Positions 25,091 through 34,566 of a stretch of DNA of 64,000 nucleotides are shown in pieces (position 1 is the stretch's first letter; every line of letters starts with the position of its first letter). The stretch is from positions 73,659 to 137,658 of the forward strand of contig JBBDUV010000047.1 of the NCBI GenBank assembly GCA_040903745.1, given 5' to 3'. This stretch comes from M55B112 sp040903745. GTDB lineage: Bacteria; Bacteroidota; Bacteroidia; Bacteroidales; GCA-2748055. The translations under genes and the position numbers were made by a program. Below the pieces are notes generated by a model, which did not search any database, had not been told where the DNA came from, and saw only the letters and a program-made list of their open reading frames with translations.

Positions 25091-25405
25091 TTATACGGAC
25101 CACTCCCAACTGCCCGATTTGCTCTGTTCGATATTACCATTTCGAATGGTAAGCTGTTTAATCTCACCAGCATCGGGGTCCAGAATATTTACAATAAGGT
25201 TGTATTCAGGGATCTGTACCGAGTTGCTGATGATGGTTTCGATGGTATTTGTCGGATCTTCAAGGCTGATGGTGGCAGAGTACTGTGAATGGTTTTTATC
25301 CTTGAAGATGTAGTCTGACTGGAATTCCATTCTTAGAATACTGTTTACCAGTCTCTGGTTTTCCGGCGAAAGTTTTTCCACAGTTTGAATCGTTAGTACT
25401 TTCAT
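25091..25405 (-). CDS. Hypothetical protein, 104 residues
   Basis: A small soluble protein without recognised domain, signal peptide or membrane segment. It starts MKVLTIQTVEKLSPENQRLV and has alternating beta-type segments (SDYIFKDKNHSQYSATISL, YNLIVNILDPDAGEIKQLTI). Composition is ordinary for a coding region and the start has an AT-rich region upstream. It is convergent with the 7TM kinase gene, 64 bp apart. Function unknown. Confidence 0.55.
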   Translation of the reverse strand: MKVLTIQTVEKLSPENQRLVNSILRMEFQSDYIFKDKNHSQYSATISLEDPTNTIETIISNSVQIPEYNLIVNILDPDAGEIKQLTIRNGNIEQSKSGSWEWSV

Positions 25406-25824
25406 AGCTTAATATAATTTTAATTTATCTCCTTTTGTCTTTGCACCGCTGAAAAATCTTTCTTCAATGATGAGGGGTTCATCTGTATTAATTCTTTATT
25501 TAACTTCTTGATAAAAAATAATTAAAATATCGTTCTAACTACAAGTGACTGGTTGCCTCGCAGAATTATTATTTTCTATGGTGCTCGGGCTCCTACGCTA
25601 AAGCTACGGCGACAGCGTGCGAGCCCTCATCAAATAACAACATGCTACGGAAATATTTATACATCTCCTTTTGTCTTCGCGTCGCTGAACCTTTAGCTCG
25701 GCGAAGCCAAATATCTTTCTTCAATGATGAGGGGTTCAGTTGTAAAATTTGGTATTTACATGATCATAAAATATTGGCTGTTTTATCTGTATACATCTTT
25801 ACGCAGTTAGAAGAACAATTTCTG
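25406..25824. repeat. Intergenic region with a duplicated segment and a palindromic repeat
   Basis: Two imperfect direct copies of about 55-80 bp (25430-25489 and 25667-25746) share CTCCTTTTGTCTT near the start and TCTTTCTTCAATGATGAGGG near the end. The second carries a 21-bp insertion (CTTTAGCTCGGCGAAGC). Between them, 25583-25626 forms a palindrome (GGGCTC at 25587, GAGCCC at 25621) containing CTACGCTAAAGCTACGGCG. That core belongs to the palindrome family found inside the cobalamin riboswitch at 51621-51739. No gene is supported. Confidence 0.7.
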
Positions 25825-26235
25825 TTATTTTACTGCTATTGATGCTGAATGGAGAGCTGCCTCTGCCGGACTGATTATAAGGTCCATCGGTTGCAGGGGG
25901 AAATGTAAGATCCTGCTGTGGGGCGGATCTTGAAAGATACCTTTTTTTAAAGGCTCTCTATCTGTTATTTGTTCATTTGACAGAAAGCTACCCTTTTCTT
26001 TTATTTGATCAGGATCCAATCCGCGTGTGATCCTCATTACAGCAGTATTCGATCGCAATAAATCTTGTTTTTGCTGATCCCCTGGCAGTGCTGTAGGGCG
26101 CTCTTTATACAATACCAGATGTCGGTGCAATCTGTTTTTTAAAGTAGGCTGCATATTTGTTTTACCAGAATGCAATATCAGTATGAAAGAGGCCGAGAAC
26201 AAAATCAATAGTAGAATCGATTGATGTGATTTCAT
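25825..26235 (-). CDS. Hypothetical protein with N-terminal membrane anchor
   Basis: A 136-residue protein with an N-terminal hydrophobic segment (ILLLILFSASFILILHSG) that could be a signal anchor, followed by a polar region without recognised domain (RHLVLYKERPTALPGDQQKQ). It starts 13 bp downstream of the SatD-like gene and is probably co-transcribed with it. In other Bacteroidota the SatD gene is often followed by a membrane-protein gene (DUF3307); this protein does not look like that family. Low confidence that it is expressed. Confidence 0.45.
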   Translation of the reverse strand: MKSHQSILLLILFSASFILILHSGKTNMQPTLKNRLHRHLVLYKERPTALPGDQQKQDLLRSNTAVMRITRGLDPDQIKEKGSFLSNEQITDREPLKKGIFQDPPHSRILHFPLQPMDLIISPAEAALHSASIAVK

Positions 26236-26248
26236 CAGAAGGAGGGTT

Positions 26249-26899
26249 TTAGTTACCCAGCAATGCTGCGTAACGGTTTAGAAATCTATCTATTGCTTCG
26301 ATATGCGCTGCTTTTAAGCGTCTGTTCACTGCCGGTTGGGAGATATGCAGTTCTTCACTGATCTGCATCTGGTTTTTTCCGGTAAGGCTGTGAAACAGTG
26401 CTTCGGCCTGTTCATCTGACCAGTCATGGATCAGGATATCCATAAAACCGCAGGCCACATGAAACTCATCGTCCATCTCCCGGTTGCCAGTTGTGATGGT
26501 TAACCGCTGGTTTCTCTTCATCGATCGTAATCCGCTGCTGGCGTAGCGGAATACCGTACCATCCGATTCGCGCAATTCGTTTTTGAATAGCTCAGCAGGT
26601 CCGATTCCGATAGAAAGGCGAAGCTCAGTCCTGATGTTCAGTTCCCTATAGGAACGGCAGCGAAAATCACTGGCTAACAGCATCATCGAGTGTAATGCTA
26701 AATGTGGCACACTGGTCAGACAGAGGAATTCATCCATCCGGATAATTTCGTATACCAACCTTTGTGGGCCCTCTATTTTTTGATTCACCGCTCTGAATGA
26801 GGCCCTAATGATTTCAGGAATCTTACCCAGATGCTCCTGTTTCATTCTCCTGCTATCTGCAATCTCACCAGCAATTACGGCGTAACTTGATTCGGGCAT
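26249..26899 (-). CDS. SatD family regulator-like protein
   Basis: A 216-residue SatD-like protein. The N-terminus YAVIAGEIADSRRM is the family signature (usually IxGDixxSR), the middle has the RIGIG-type segment (LRLSIGIGPAELF) followed by DGTVFRYASSGL, and residues about 175-205 form an HTH (MQISEELHISQPAVNRRLKAA). SatD of Streptococcus mutans lies in the SecretION AND Acid Tolerance region; its molecular role is unclear. The HTH suggests DNA binding. It heads a two-gene unit with the small membrane protein at 25825. Confidence 0.75.
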   Translation of the reverse strand: MPESSYAVIAGEIADSRRMKQEHLGKIPEIIRASFRAVNQKIEGPQRLVYEIIRMDEFLCLTSVPHLALHSMMLLASDFRCRSYRELNIRTELRLSIGIGPAELFKNELRESDGTVFRYASSGLRSMKRNQRLTITTGNREMDDEFHVACGFMDILIHDWSDEQAEALFHSLTGKNQMQISEELHISQPAVNRRLKAAHIEAIDRFLNRYAALLGN

Positions 26900-27070
26900 A
26901 ATGAAGCGATTAAAAATATAAGCTTATATCAAAAAAAATAAAAATAAAAGCCAGAAAGCAAATATATAATTATATTACCTTATAATACAAATCATAATGA
27001 AATATAACTATACTTTAGATTTATTCTAAGTAGTGGGATCAAATATTGACGATTTGATTCAGAAACGCTC

Positions 27071-27307
27071 ACAGACATGCCGCTCCTAACGGAGCTGGGG
27101 GTTTCCATTGGAACCATCTGCTACAGATATGCCGCTCCTAACGGAGCTGGGGTGCTTCGGTTGGGTCAATCTGCTACAGACATACCGCTCCTAACGAAGC
27201 TTTCATTGCTCCGGAGGAGCAAAATGTCTGTAGAACAGTCTGCCCACATGGAACCACCAGCTCCGTTAGGAGCGGCATGTCTAGCTCCTTTAGGAGCGGA
27301 ATGTCTG
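27071..27307. repeat. Cluster of six palindromic repeats
   Basis: Six related units: forward copies of ACAGACATGCCGCTCCTAAC...GGAGCT at 27071-27096, 27123-27149 and 27176-27201, and reverse copies at about 27207-27232, 27258-27283 and 27285-27307. Each has a GCTCCTAACGGAGC palindrome, and the whole block is a large imperfect inverted repeat. It lies just beyond the stop of the bile-acid symporter family gene and could end its transcript. A segment of about 60 bp (27224-27283) recurs at 34215-34277. The rest of 26900-27322 is AT-rich and probably carries the promoter of the SatD-like gene. Confidence 0.85.
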
Positions 27308-27322
27308 TAGCAGGAAAATATC

Positions 27323-28297
27323 TTATCTACCCGTTCTTCTGAACCTGAAGAACCGGGCTTTCTCTGTGTCGACGAACTTGATCCTTCCAAGGATTGCTGC
27401 GATCCCGATACCACTAATCATTTGCCAGATTCCCCACCAGGCAGCCATGAAGGCCATGCCCCCATTGGCATTGAAAAGTTTCGGATTGAAGATCAACACA
27501 AGCGCAAGCCCCGAGTTTTGGATCCCCGTTTCGATACTTAGCGTTCTGCGGACCGGGATGGAAGTGCGGGCAAGCGTTCCCACGAGATACCCTGTAAAGA
27601 GTGTTTGTGAGTTGAGGAAGAGCACTACCACACCGATGGGAAGAACATATCCCGGGATATACTCCAGATTGGCCCAAAGTGCGCCGACAATAAAGGTCAT
27701 GTAGAGAAAGATAGATGCAATCTTAACCTGTTTCAGATAACGTTTGGCGATCGCCGGAAAATAGTGGGCAAACAACATACCCAGCAGCAGCGGCAGGCCG
27801 AGGAGGATAAAAACAATCTTTGCCATTTCAAGGAAGTCGATCTGGATGGGAATATTGAAATCGCCTCCACGTTGGTAGTAGTCGACATACCGTCCGCCCC
27901 AGAAGGCAAAATTGATGGGTGTCAGGAAAGAGGCAGCCAGTGTCGCAAAAGCGGTCAGACTAACTGATAGCTCAATGTTTGCTTTGGCCAGTGCGGAGAT
28001 GAAATTTGAGATGTTCCCACCCGGACAGGCTGAAATAAGGATCATCCCCATGGCGATGGAGGGAGGGGGGTTCAGCAGGATGACCAGAAGGAAGGTGAGG
28101 GCAGGAAGCAGCAGGAACTGCGAGACTATGCCCAGGAGGGCCGGTTTGGGACTTCTTAACAACCGTTTAAAATTATCTACCCTTATTTCAAGCGCTACAC
28201 CGAACATGATGCAAGCGAGTGTAATATTCATGTAGATTAGTCCTCCCTCACTGAAATTCAGGCGGATGTCGTCGATTCCGGATAGAGCTTCGAACAT
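27323..28297 (-). CDS. Bile acid:sodium symporter family protein
   Basis: A 324-residue BASS-family membrane transporter with about nine or ten hydrophobic helices. The segments ILISACPGGNISNFISALAKAN and RRTLSIETGIQNSGLALVLI correspond to the two crossing regions that form the sodium and substrate sites of the family. Bacterial members carry organic anions, keto acids or sulphated compounds rather than only bile acids, so the substrate is uncertain. The gene ends right at the palindromic repeat cluster. Confidence 0.88.
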   Translation of the reverse strand: MFEALSGIDDIRLNFSEGGLIYMNITLACIMFGVALEIRVDNFKRLLRSPKPALLGIVSQFLLLPALTFLLVILLNPPPSIAMGMILISACPGGNISNFISALAKANIELSVSLTAFATLAASFLTPINFAFWGGRYVDYYQRGGDFNIPIQIDFLEMAKIVFILLGLPLLLGMLFAHYFPAIAKRYLKQVKIASIFLYMTFIVGALWANLEYIPGYVLPIGVVVLFLNSQTLFTGYLVGTLARTSIPVRRTLSIETGIQNSGLALVLIFNPKLFNANGGMAFMAAWWGIWQMISGIGIAAILGRIKFVDTEKARFFRFRRTGR

Positions 28298-28437
28298 AAT
28301 TTCAGGTTTTTGTGGCAGCCAAGATACTCTTTTTTTTTATTTAGTCTACCTCCGCGCACTGGGTAGCAATTATTAAGGATCGTTTAAAATTTCTATCTTA
28401 GGCCACTTGTTCAACCAGCTTTTTAAACGGATATTTT

Positions 28438-29451
28438 ATGGATCCTAATGAGAGCGCCCCCGAAAAAATACGGATTATTGTTACCGGAGCCGATGGAATG
28501 TTGGGAAACAATATTGTCCGTGAGTTGCTATCCAGGGGTTACGAGGTGAACTGTTTCATTGAGGAGGGACACGACGGGCATACGTTGAATGCATTGCCTG
28601 TGAAGATTACCCGTGGCAATTTATGTAATGAAACTCACCTTATGCCGCTTTTCAGGGAGAATGATTATGTGATACATACGGCTGGGGTGACCGCCATGTG
28701 GCCGCCGCGTTCAGCGTTGTCGTGGAAGATCAATTATGAGGCGGTAAGGCTGCTGGTGAATCTTGCACGCGAGAACGGCATTAGGAGGTTCGTCCATATT
28801 GGCACCGCTACCTCCTTTGGTCATGGCCCCATGGAGGCCCCGGGAACGGAGGAGTCTCCCTACAACAACCACAATTTTAAGCTCGATTACCAGGACAGCA
28901 AGCAGAGGGCGCAGCAGTTCCTTTTGGAAGAGCATAGGAGAGATGGTTTTCCGGTGATTATTCTTAATCCGACTTTTATGATTGGCCGGTATGACAATGG
29001 AAACGGCTCCAACAAGTTGATTCTATATATTTACTGGGGAAAGATTCCAGGCTATAGTCCGGGTGGAAAAAACTATGTGAACGTGAAGGACGTTGCCCAC
29101 GCTGCGGCAAACGCCTTGTTTATGGGCAGGGATGGAGAATGTTACATCACCGGTGGAAAAAATATGACCTACAAGGATTCGTTCAGGATGATTGCTGAGA
29201 CACTTGGTGTGCCGCCCCCGCGGTTAATGATGCCACGGTTTGTTTCCATTTCCTTTGGTGCATTGCAGTCGGCTCTTGCTGCTATTACCCGCCGTGCACC
29301 GGCCGTGACCTACCAGATGGCACGTATTGGTTGTGAGGGATGCTACTATTCCTCAGCCAAGGCGATCGGAGAGCTGATAATGCCGCAGACGCCTTTGGAG
29401 GATGGGGTAAGGGAAGCAATCGATTGGTTCCGGAAGAAGGAGATGGTGTAG
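28438..29451 (+). CDS. NAD(P)-dependent epimerase/dehydratase (extended SDR)
   Basis: A 337-residue extended short-chain dehydrogenase/reductase related to dihydroflavonol-4-reductase-like and 3-beta-HSD proteins. The Rossmann motif is VTGADGMLGNNIVREL (residues about 14-29). The active-site YxxxK appears as YQDSKQRAQ with an upstream Thr/Ser (HIGTATSFGHG). The product cannot be named. The gene lies alone between the symporter (divergent) and a hypothetical gene 140 bp downstream. Confidence 0.83.
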   Translation: MDPNESAPEKIRIIVTGADGMLGNNIVRELLSRGYEVNCFIEEGHDGHTLNALPVKITRGNLCNETHLMPLFRENDYVIHTAGVTAMWPPRSALSWKINYEAVRLLVNLARENGIRRFVHIGTATSFGHGPMEAPGTEESPYNNHNFKLDYQDSKQRAQQFLLEEHRRDGFPVIILNPTFMIGRYDNGNGSNKLILYIYWGKIPGYSPGGKNYVNVKDVAHAAANALFMGRDGECYITGGKNMTYKDSFRMIAETLGVPPPRLMMPRFVSISFGALQSALAAITRRAPAVTYQMARIGCEGCYYSSAKAIGELIMPQTPLEDGVREAIDWFRKKEMV

Positions 29452-29591
29452 GGTATAGAATCCCTTAGCCTCGCCAGGAGGGATATGTCTGTAATCACAA
29501 TTATTTTAACTAAGGATTATCCTTTACTTTTGACAATTTATTTTCTAATGTGTTATAGTTATCGTAAATTGTTAAAATTCCAGTGTAGAAT

Positions 29592-30323
29592 ATGACACTA
29601 TATCCGATGAATGGAGCAAAAAACATTTGGAAATCTCGAAATCTTTTTTGGAGACGGGTTCTGCGTTCAATAGCTGCGGGACTGGTACTGTTTATTTTTC
29701 ATGTTCCGCAAGGGTGTTTGAAGGATTTTCCAGAGACTGTTGTAGAGACTGTTGCGGAGATTTTTGCAGAAACTTTCCTGGATAGTTTCCCAACGGAGTA
29801 TGTTTGGAAACCCCTCTTTGCATTTCCGATCGGTGAAAATGAATTCGGATTGAAGATACCCAGTGGATTTGATTTGCAATTGCTGGAAATCGATACTTTG
29901 ACCGGTTATTCCCGATATGTTTCCATGGAGACAATCCCTCTCGAAGGATCCATTGGTTTTGATTTTGAGCAGGTATTGGGAAAGCGTGATGAGATCAATT
30001 TTGCTGTTTTACGGCTGAACGCATACAATGGGTTTCCGATTGAGGTGGAGATACAGGCTTATATTGAGGATGGCTCCGGGGAGGTACTCGACTCCCTGTT
30101 TTATCCGAAGATGATCATCGATCGAGGGGATTCAGGTGGAGGCACAATAAAGCAGATGGCCCACACCCGTGAGGAGGTGTTTTTTGACCAGGAGCGACTC
30201 GACCTGTTGATTCAGGCAAAAAAAATCACCTTCAGGGGAGAACTCAGTAATGTTAGATTTTTTCCTCAATACACCTTCCGCGTTCAGATAGGGGCAGTTT
30301 TGGGGGTCATAAAAGATTTTTAA
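29592..30323 (+). CDS. Hypothetical envelope protein upstream of DUF5723 protein
   Basis: A 243-residue protein with an N-terminal hydrophobic stretch (IAAGLVLFIFHVPQGC) that ends in Cys and may be a weak lipoprotein signal, then a Glu/Thr-rich segment (ETVVETVAEIFAETF) and a beta-rich domain. No known family was recognised. It is followed after 40 bp by the DUF5723 outer-membrane-type protein, so the pair is probably exported together. Confidence 0.6.
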   Translation: MTLYPMNGAKNIWKSRNLFWRRVLRSIAAGLVLFIFHVPQGCLKDFPETVVETVAEIFAETFLDSFPTEYVWKPLFAFPIGENEFGLKIPSGFDLQLLEIDTLTGYSRYVSMETIPLEGSIGFDFEQVLGKRDEINFAVLRLNAYNGFPIEVEIQAYIEDGSGEVLDSLFYPKMIIDRGDSGGGTIKQMAHTREEVFFDQERLDLLIQAKKITFRGELSNVRFFPQYTFRVQIGAVLGVIKDF

Positions 30324-30363
30324 TCAGATTCACTCCCGTGGATCCTAAAGAAGCTAATGCGCC

Positions 30364-31935
30364 GTGTCGTTAGTCAAACCGAAAAATAGTAAAATCATTC
30401 CCCGATGGCTAAGGTTTTCCCGAAGCTTAGCAGCTCTTCGGCGCTGTGTGCGACTGCTTTCCCCTCTTCAGCCCGCGACCAAATTGCGTTCACCCTTTAT
30501 AAACCGGAAATATGTTTTGCGGAACAGCGTGTGGCTGCTTTCCATGCTCCTGCTACTATCTCCCCTGGGATCGGCCCAGGCCCAGCAGAGCAATACGTTG
30601 TTCCTGATGCATTCAGTTCCGCAGTCGAGCCAGCTAAACCCTGCAGTGCAGCCCGAATGCCGAATATTTATCGGTCTGCCGGTACTCAATACTGTGTATT
30701 TCAATTATTCCAACTCCTCATTTACCTATAATGAGCTTACGGCAGGCAATGCACTTGCGCTCGATGCAGTGTTCAACAGGCTGTACCGGATGAACATGGT
30801 CTCGGTGGAGGCTGCAGCGTCCTTGTTCTCGGCCGGTTACAGGAAAGACCAAAACTATTTTAACTTTTCTGTTGCCGACCGGATGGACGTGCGCCTGACG
30901 TTTCCGCGTGATCTTGCCGGAGTGCTGCTGTACGGGAATAGAAATTACATTGGCAATGTTCTTAACATCAGCAATACAAGGGGTTTTGCTTCCTACTACC
31001 GGGAGTATAGTGCCAGCTGGTCGCGTAAATGGAGCCAATTTGCAACTGCAGGACTGCGTGCAAAATTGCTCTTTGGGAAGGTTAATTTTCATACCGGCAG
31101 ATCGCGGGTTACGCTCAATACCGATATGGAAACCTTCGACTTGTCGATGCAGGGTGAGGTTGTTCTGAACAGCTCTTTTCCTATGGTGCTGGAATTAAAC
31201 GATGCCGGGCTGATCGCTGGTGCAGTGGTTGAGGAACCCGATTACCGGGCGATGCTGATGAATCCGCGGAACGTCGGTCTGGCGTTTGATGTCGGGGTGG
31301 TTTATCAATACAGTGATCATCTTTCCTTTAGCGCGAGTCTGCTTGATGCCGGATTGATCCTCTGGAGGGATTCTGTATATAACCTTTCGGGGGAGGTTGA
31401 TTTTTCATATTCGGGTGTGAGCGATGAGGCCGACTTTTCCCTGGCAGGATATTATCGTGATATTTCCGATTCGATTGTCGAACGAGTCTTCTATAATATT
31501 ACAGAACAACCCTATGTATCTCTGTTGCCGGTGCAGTTGATCCTCGGCGGTAGTTACAGGTGGCGGAAGAATGTCGATCTTGGGCTTGTCTTGCGAAACG
31601 TGCCGGCAAACAGAGGGAGCGTCAGCTCGTTAACGGCATCAGCCAATATGCGAATAGCGGAGATGTTCCGGGCCTCTGTCAGCTGGTCGCTGCTAAACAA
31701 CTCCTTTATGAACCTCGGAGCCGGATTGGCCTATACCGGACTGGGAGTGCAGTTCTACGCTGTAACGGATAATATCGCCGGACTTGTTTTTCCGTTGAAT
31801 ACACGAACGGTGAATCTGCGCTTTGGCATGAATCTGATGCTGGGTTGTCCACAAAATTATTATCGTACCCGGCAACCAAAACGCTCCATGGTGCCTTGCC
31901 CGCGAGGGTTAACATTAACCGGAAGAAGAAGGTGA
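30364..31935 (+). CDS. DUF5723 family outer-membrane protein
   Basis: A 523-residue protein by the GTG at 30364. The signal peptide (WLLSMLLLLSPLGSAQAQ) only begins near residue 55, so the true start may be the TTG at 30517 or a nearby GTG. The mature part starts with the family segment TLFLMHSVPQSSQLNPA and is a long array of amphipathic beta strands (e.g. GFASYYREYSASWSRKWSQF), typical of a porin-like barrel. DUF5723 proteins are Bacteroidota outer-membrane proteins without assigned function. The gene is probably co-transcribed with 29592-30323. Confidence 0.72.
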   Translation: MSLVKPKNSKIIPRWLRFSRSLAALRRCVRLLSPLQPATKLRSPFINRKYVLRNSVWLLSMLLLLSPLGSAQAQQSNTLFLMHSVPQSSQLNPAVQPECRIFIGLPVLNTVYFNYSNSSFTYNELTAGNALALDAVFNRLYRMNMVSVEAAASLFSAGYRKDQNYFNFSVADRMDVRLTFPRDLAGVLLYGNRNYIGNVLNISNTRGFASYYREYSASWSRKWSQFATAGLRAKLLFGKVNFHTGRSRVTLNTDMETFDLSMQGEVVLNSSFPMVLELNDAGLIAGAVVEEPDYRAMLMNPRNVGLAFDVGVVYQYSDHLSFSASLLDAGLILWRDSVYNLSGEVDFSYSGVSDEADFSLAGYYRDISDSIVERVFYNITEQPYVSLLPVQLILGGSYRWRKNVDLGLVLRNVPANRGSVSSLTASANMRIAEMFRASVSWSLLNNSFMNLGAGLAYTGLGVQFYAVTDNIAGLVFPLNTRTVNLRFGMNLMLGCPQNYYRTRQPKRSMVPCPRGLTLTGRRR

Positions 31936-32110
31936 TCCCAGCTACCTGATATGTCGCGCAGAATACTGTAAAGTAATTCTATCCTGGATTATTCAGGCTA
32001 TAGAGAATATATTGGTGGAAGAATAATTTCCAGTTGAAAAACAGTTCCCTTGTATGCGGTGCTCTGAATAAAAAATGGTAATTTTCAATTCTAATTTAAA
32101 AACAATTGCA

Positions 32111-34204
32111 ATGAAACGTATTTTATTTGCTTCAGCTATTTTGGTGGCAATGCTCTTGCTGAACGCGTGCAACAGCGGTAGCGGGGAGCGTGAACAGCAG
32201 CCGGATTTTTCAGGAATGTTAACGGAGGATGAGATCGGAGGTGGGGTGATGACCCCGGAAATACTCTGGAAATTTGGCAGGGTCGGTGAGCAAAAGCTAT
32301 CCCCCGATGGAAAAGTGGTCGTGTATACCGTGACACGGTATGATGCGGAGACGCATGAGCGGGTTACCGATATCTATACAGTGACCGCGGCCGGGACCGA
32401 CCTGATGAAACTGACCGGTAGCGATGGATCGCATTTTAATCCGCGCTGGAAGCCCGGGTCGAACCTGATCGGGTATTTGTCAGCCGCGTCGGGTGATGTG
32501 CAGCTCTGGGAGATGGATATCAACGGCGCTGGGAAACGGCAGGTGTCGGAAGTGGAAGGGGGGATCGGCGGTTTTGAGTATTCGCCGGATGGCTCGAAGG
32601 TACTCTACCTGAAGGAGGTGAAGTATAGAAAGACGTCCGCTGAGAAGTACCCCGATCTGCCAAGGGCCAATATAAGAATCATCGACGAGCTGATGTACCG
32701 GCACTGGGACCACTGGGAGGATGAATATGTGTCGCATATTTTTGTGGCTGAGTTGGATGGAGGCGGACTGAAGGGGCATGTCGATATCATGGAGGGTGAG
32801 CCCTATGAGGCGCCGCTGTCGCCATCGTTCGACCAGGAGGAGATCACGTGGAACGCCGACGGAAGCAAGGTTGCCTATTCCTGTAAAAAAATGAGCCGCA
32901 ATGAGTATGCGGTGAGCACCGATGCCGATATCTATCTGTATGACCTGGCGACGGGGAGCACGAAGAACCTTACGGAGGGGAATTTGGGGTATGACAAGTA
33001 TCCGGCATTTTCACCCGATGGGAAGTATATGGCATGGCAGAGCATGGAGACGCCTGGTTTTGAGGCGGACAAGGAGCGGCTGATGCTGATGGAGCTGGCG
33101 ACGGGCGAGGTGAACTACCTGACTGAAGGCTTTAACCAGAATGCGGCGCATTTTATGTGGTCGGACGATAGCAGGAGGATCTGGTTCATCACGGGACATC
33201 ATGCGACATACCAGATTGCTGTGATTGATATAGCGTCGCGTGAGATCGTGACGGTGACCGACGGGGTGCATAATTACACGTCATTCGACCTGGCTGGTGG
33301 TGTGATGACCGGGGCGAAGATGTCGATGCGGATGGCCACGGAGCTGTTCAGGGTTGACACGGAGACAGGGGAGGAGCTGCAGATTAGCTTTGTAAACAAT
33401 CATATTTACGAACATATTGAGATGGCAGAGGTGCGGTCGCGCTGGGTGCCGACGACCGACGACAAAGAGATGCTGGTTTGGGAGATCCTTCCTCCGGGAT
33501 TTGATGAAACGAAGGAGTACCCTGCTGTGCTTTATTGTCAGGGCGGTCCGCAAAGCGCCGTGAGCCAGTTCTTCTCCTACCGCTGGAACTTCCAGATGAT
33601 GGCTGCCGGCGGGTATGTGATCGTGGCACCGAACAGGCGGGGACTTCCGACTTTTGGTCAGGAGTGGAACGACCAGATCTCTGGTGATTACGGCGGACAG
33701 AACATGCGCGATTATCTGACGGCGATCGATGTAATGGCAGAGGAGCCCTATGTTGACAGTGACCGGTTGGGTGCGATCGGTGCCAGCTATGGTGGTTACT
33801 CGGTCTTTTACCTGGCAGGTATTCATGAGGGACGGTTCAAGGCGTTTATTTCGCATTGCGGGATATTTAATACCGAAAGCATGTATACCGAGACCGAAGA
33901 GATGTTTTTTGTGCACCACGATAACGGAGGTGCCTACTGGGATGTACCGAAGCCGCGGAATTATTTGTTTTCGCCGCACCTGAAGGTGGCGAATTGGGAT
34001 ACTCCTATATTGGTCATCACGGGTGAGTATGATTTCCGGATCCCCTACACGCAGAGCATGCAGGCGTTCAATGCAGCGCAGTTGCTTGGCGTGCCGAGCC
34101 GGTTGCTGGTGTTTTCCGATGAGACCCACTTCGTGCTGAAACCGCAGAACGCGATTTTGTGGCAGCGGGAATTCAGGGGCTGGCTGGATGAATATCTGAA
34201 ATAA
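32111..34204 (+). CDS. S9 family prolyl oligopeptidase-like lipoprotein
   Basis: A 697-residue peptidase. The ATG at 32111 is chosen because it gives a lipoprotein signal (FASAILVAMLLLNAC). An N-terminal seven-bladed propeller made of TolB/WD40-like repeats covers about 60-430 (SPDGKVVVYTVTRYD, SPDGKYMAWQSME), followed by an alpha/beta-hydrolase domain. The triad is visible: Ser559 in GASYGGYS, Asp641 in GEYDFRIPYTQS and His673 in SDETHFVLKP. It probably acts as a dipeptidyl- or acylaminoacyl-peptidase at the cell envelope. A repeat element follows its stop. Confidence 0.9.
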   Translation: MKRILFASAILVAMLLLNACNSGSGEREQQPDFSGMLTEDEIGGGVMTPEILWKFGRVGEQKLSPDGKVVVYTVTRYDAETHERVTDIYTVTAAGTDLMKLTGSDGSHFNPRWKPGSNLIGYLSAASGDVQLWEMDINGAGKRQVSEVEGGIGGFEYSPDGSKVLYLKEVKYRKTSAEKYPDLPRANIRIIDELMYRHWDHWEDEYVSHIFVAELDGGGLKGHVDIMEGEPYEAPLSPSFDQEEITWNADGSKVAYSCKKMSRNEYAVSTDADIYLYDLATGSTKNLTEGNLGYDKYPAFSPDGKYMAWQSMETPGFEADKERLMLMELATGEVNYLTEGFNQNAAHFMWSDDSRRIWFITGHHATYQIAVIDIASREIVTVTDGVHNYTSFDLAGGVMTGAKMSMRMATELFRVDTETGEELQISFVNNHIYEHIEMAEVRSRWVPTTDDKEMLVWEILPPGFDETKEYPAVLYCQGGPQSAVSQFFSYRWNFQMMAAGGYVIVAPNRRGLPTFGQEWNDQISGDYGGQNMRDYLTAIDVMAEEPYVDSDRLGAIGASYGGYSVFYLAGIHEGRFKAFISHCGIFNTESMYTETEEMFFVHHDNGGAYWDVPKPRNYLFSPHLKVANWDTPILVITGEYDFRIPYTQSMQAFNAAQLLGVPSRLLVFSDETHFVLKPQNAILWQREFRGWLDEYLK

Positions 34205-34214
34205 TTGGGGTTTC

Positions 34215-34277
34215 ATGTCTGTAGAACATGCAGCCCACATGAAACCCCAAGCTCCGTTAGGCGACATGTCTGTAACG
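34215..34277. repeat. Dispersed repeat, related to 27224-27283
   Basis: The stretch from ATGTCTGTAGAACATGCAGC to GCTCCGTTAGGCGACATGTC closely matches the reverse half of the palindrome cluster at 27224-27283, with the shared words TGTCTGTAGAAC, GCCCACATG and AGCTCCGTTAGG in the same order. It lies directly after the S9 peptidase gene. Confidence 0.75.
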
Positions 34278-34288
34278 GGGAAAAATGA

Positions 34289-34411
34289 TCAGATAAAGTC
34301 TTTTTTGTCGAGCAAGTCCTGCAGGGTGGTTGATTCAAGGTGTTGGGTGACCTGCCTGTTGAGGGTGCCCCAGAACCCCCGGGCTTCGCATCCCACTCCG
34401 CCGCCACATGA
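34289..34411 (-). pseudogene. 3' fragment of an Rrf2-family regulator gene
   Basis: Translation on the minus strand gives the last 35-40 residues of an Rrf2 protein (GCEARGFWGTLNRQVTQHL, ending LLDKKDFI and a stop). 25 of the last 34 residues are identical to the intact Rrf2 at 41175-41588, including the stop position. Homology ends near 34408, and the N-terminal two-thirds is missing. The inverted repeat that bounds the kinase block begins about 65 bp further on (34475), so the fragment may be what insertion of that block left behind. Confidence 0.75.
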
Positions 34412-34566
34412 TTGAAAAAAATTCTCTATCTTTATTCTAAATGGAGCAGTGATTGGCAACGCCTCATACACTGCCCCGTTGGCAACAAGTGTAAAAAGAC
34501 AGACAACGCACAGATACGATAACGATACAATTAATTAAAAATTTCAGCGCATTGAATAATTTTGCA

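Noticed and set aside
33281..34267. 328-codon open frame antisense to the S9 peptidase gene
   Set aside because: It mirrors a well-supported peptidase with full catalytic triad, shows no domain, and its long openness follows from codon composition of the real gene.
34289..34471. 60-codon minus-strand frame containing the Rrf2 tail
   Set aside because: Only the last 35-40 residues are Rrf2-like; the beginning is unrelated, so it is a gene fragment and not a small regulator.
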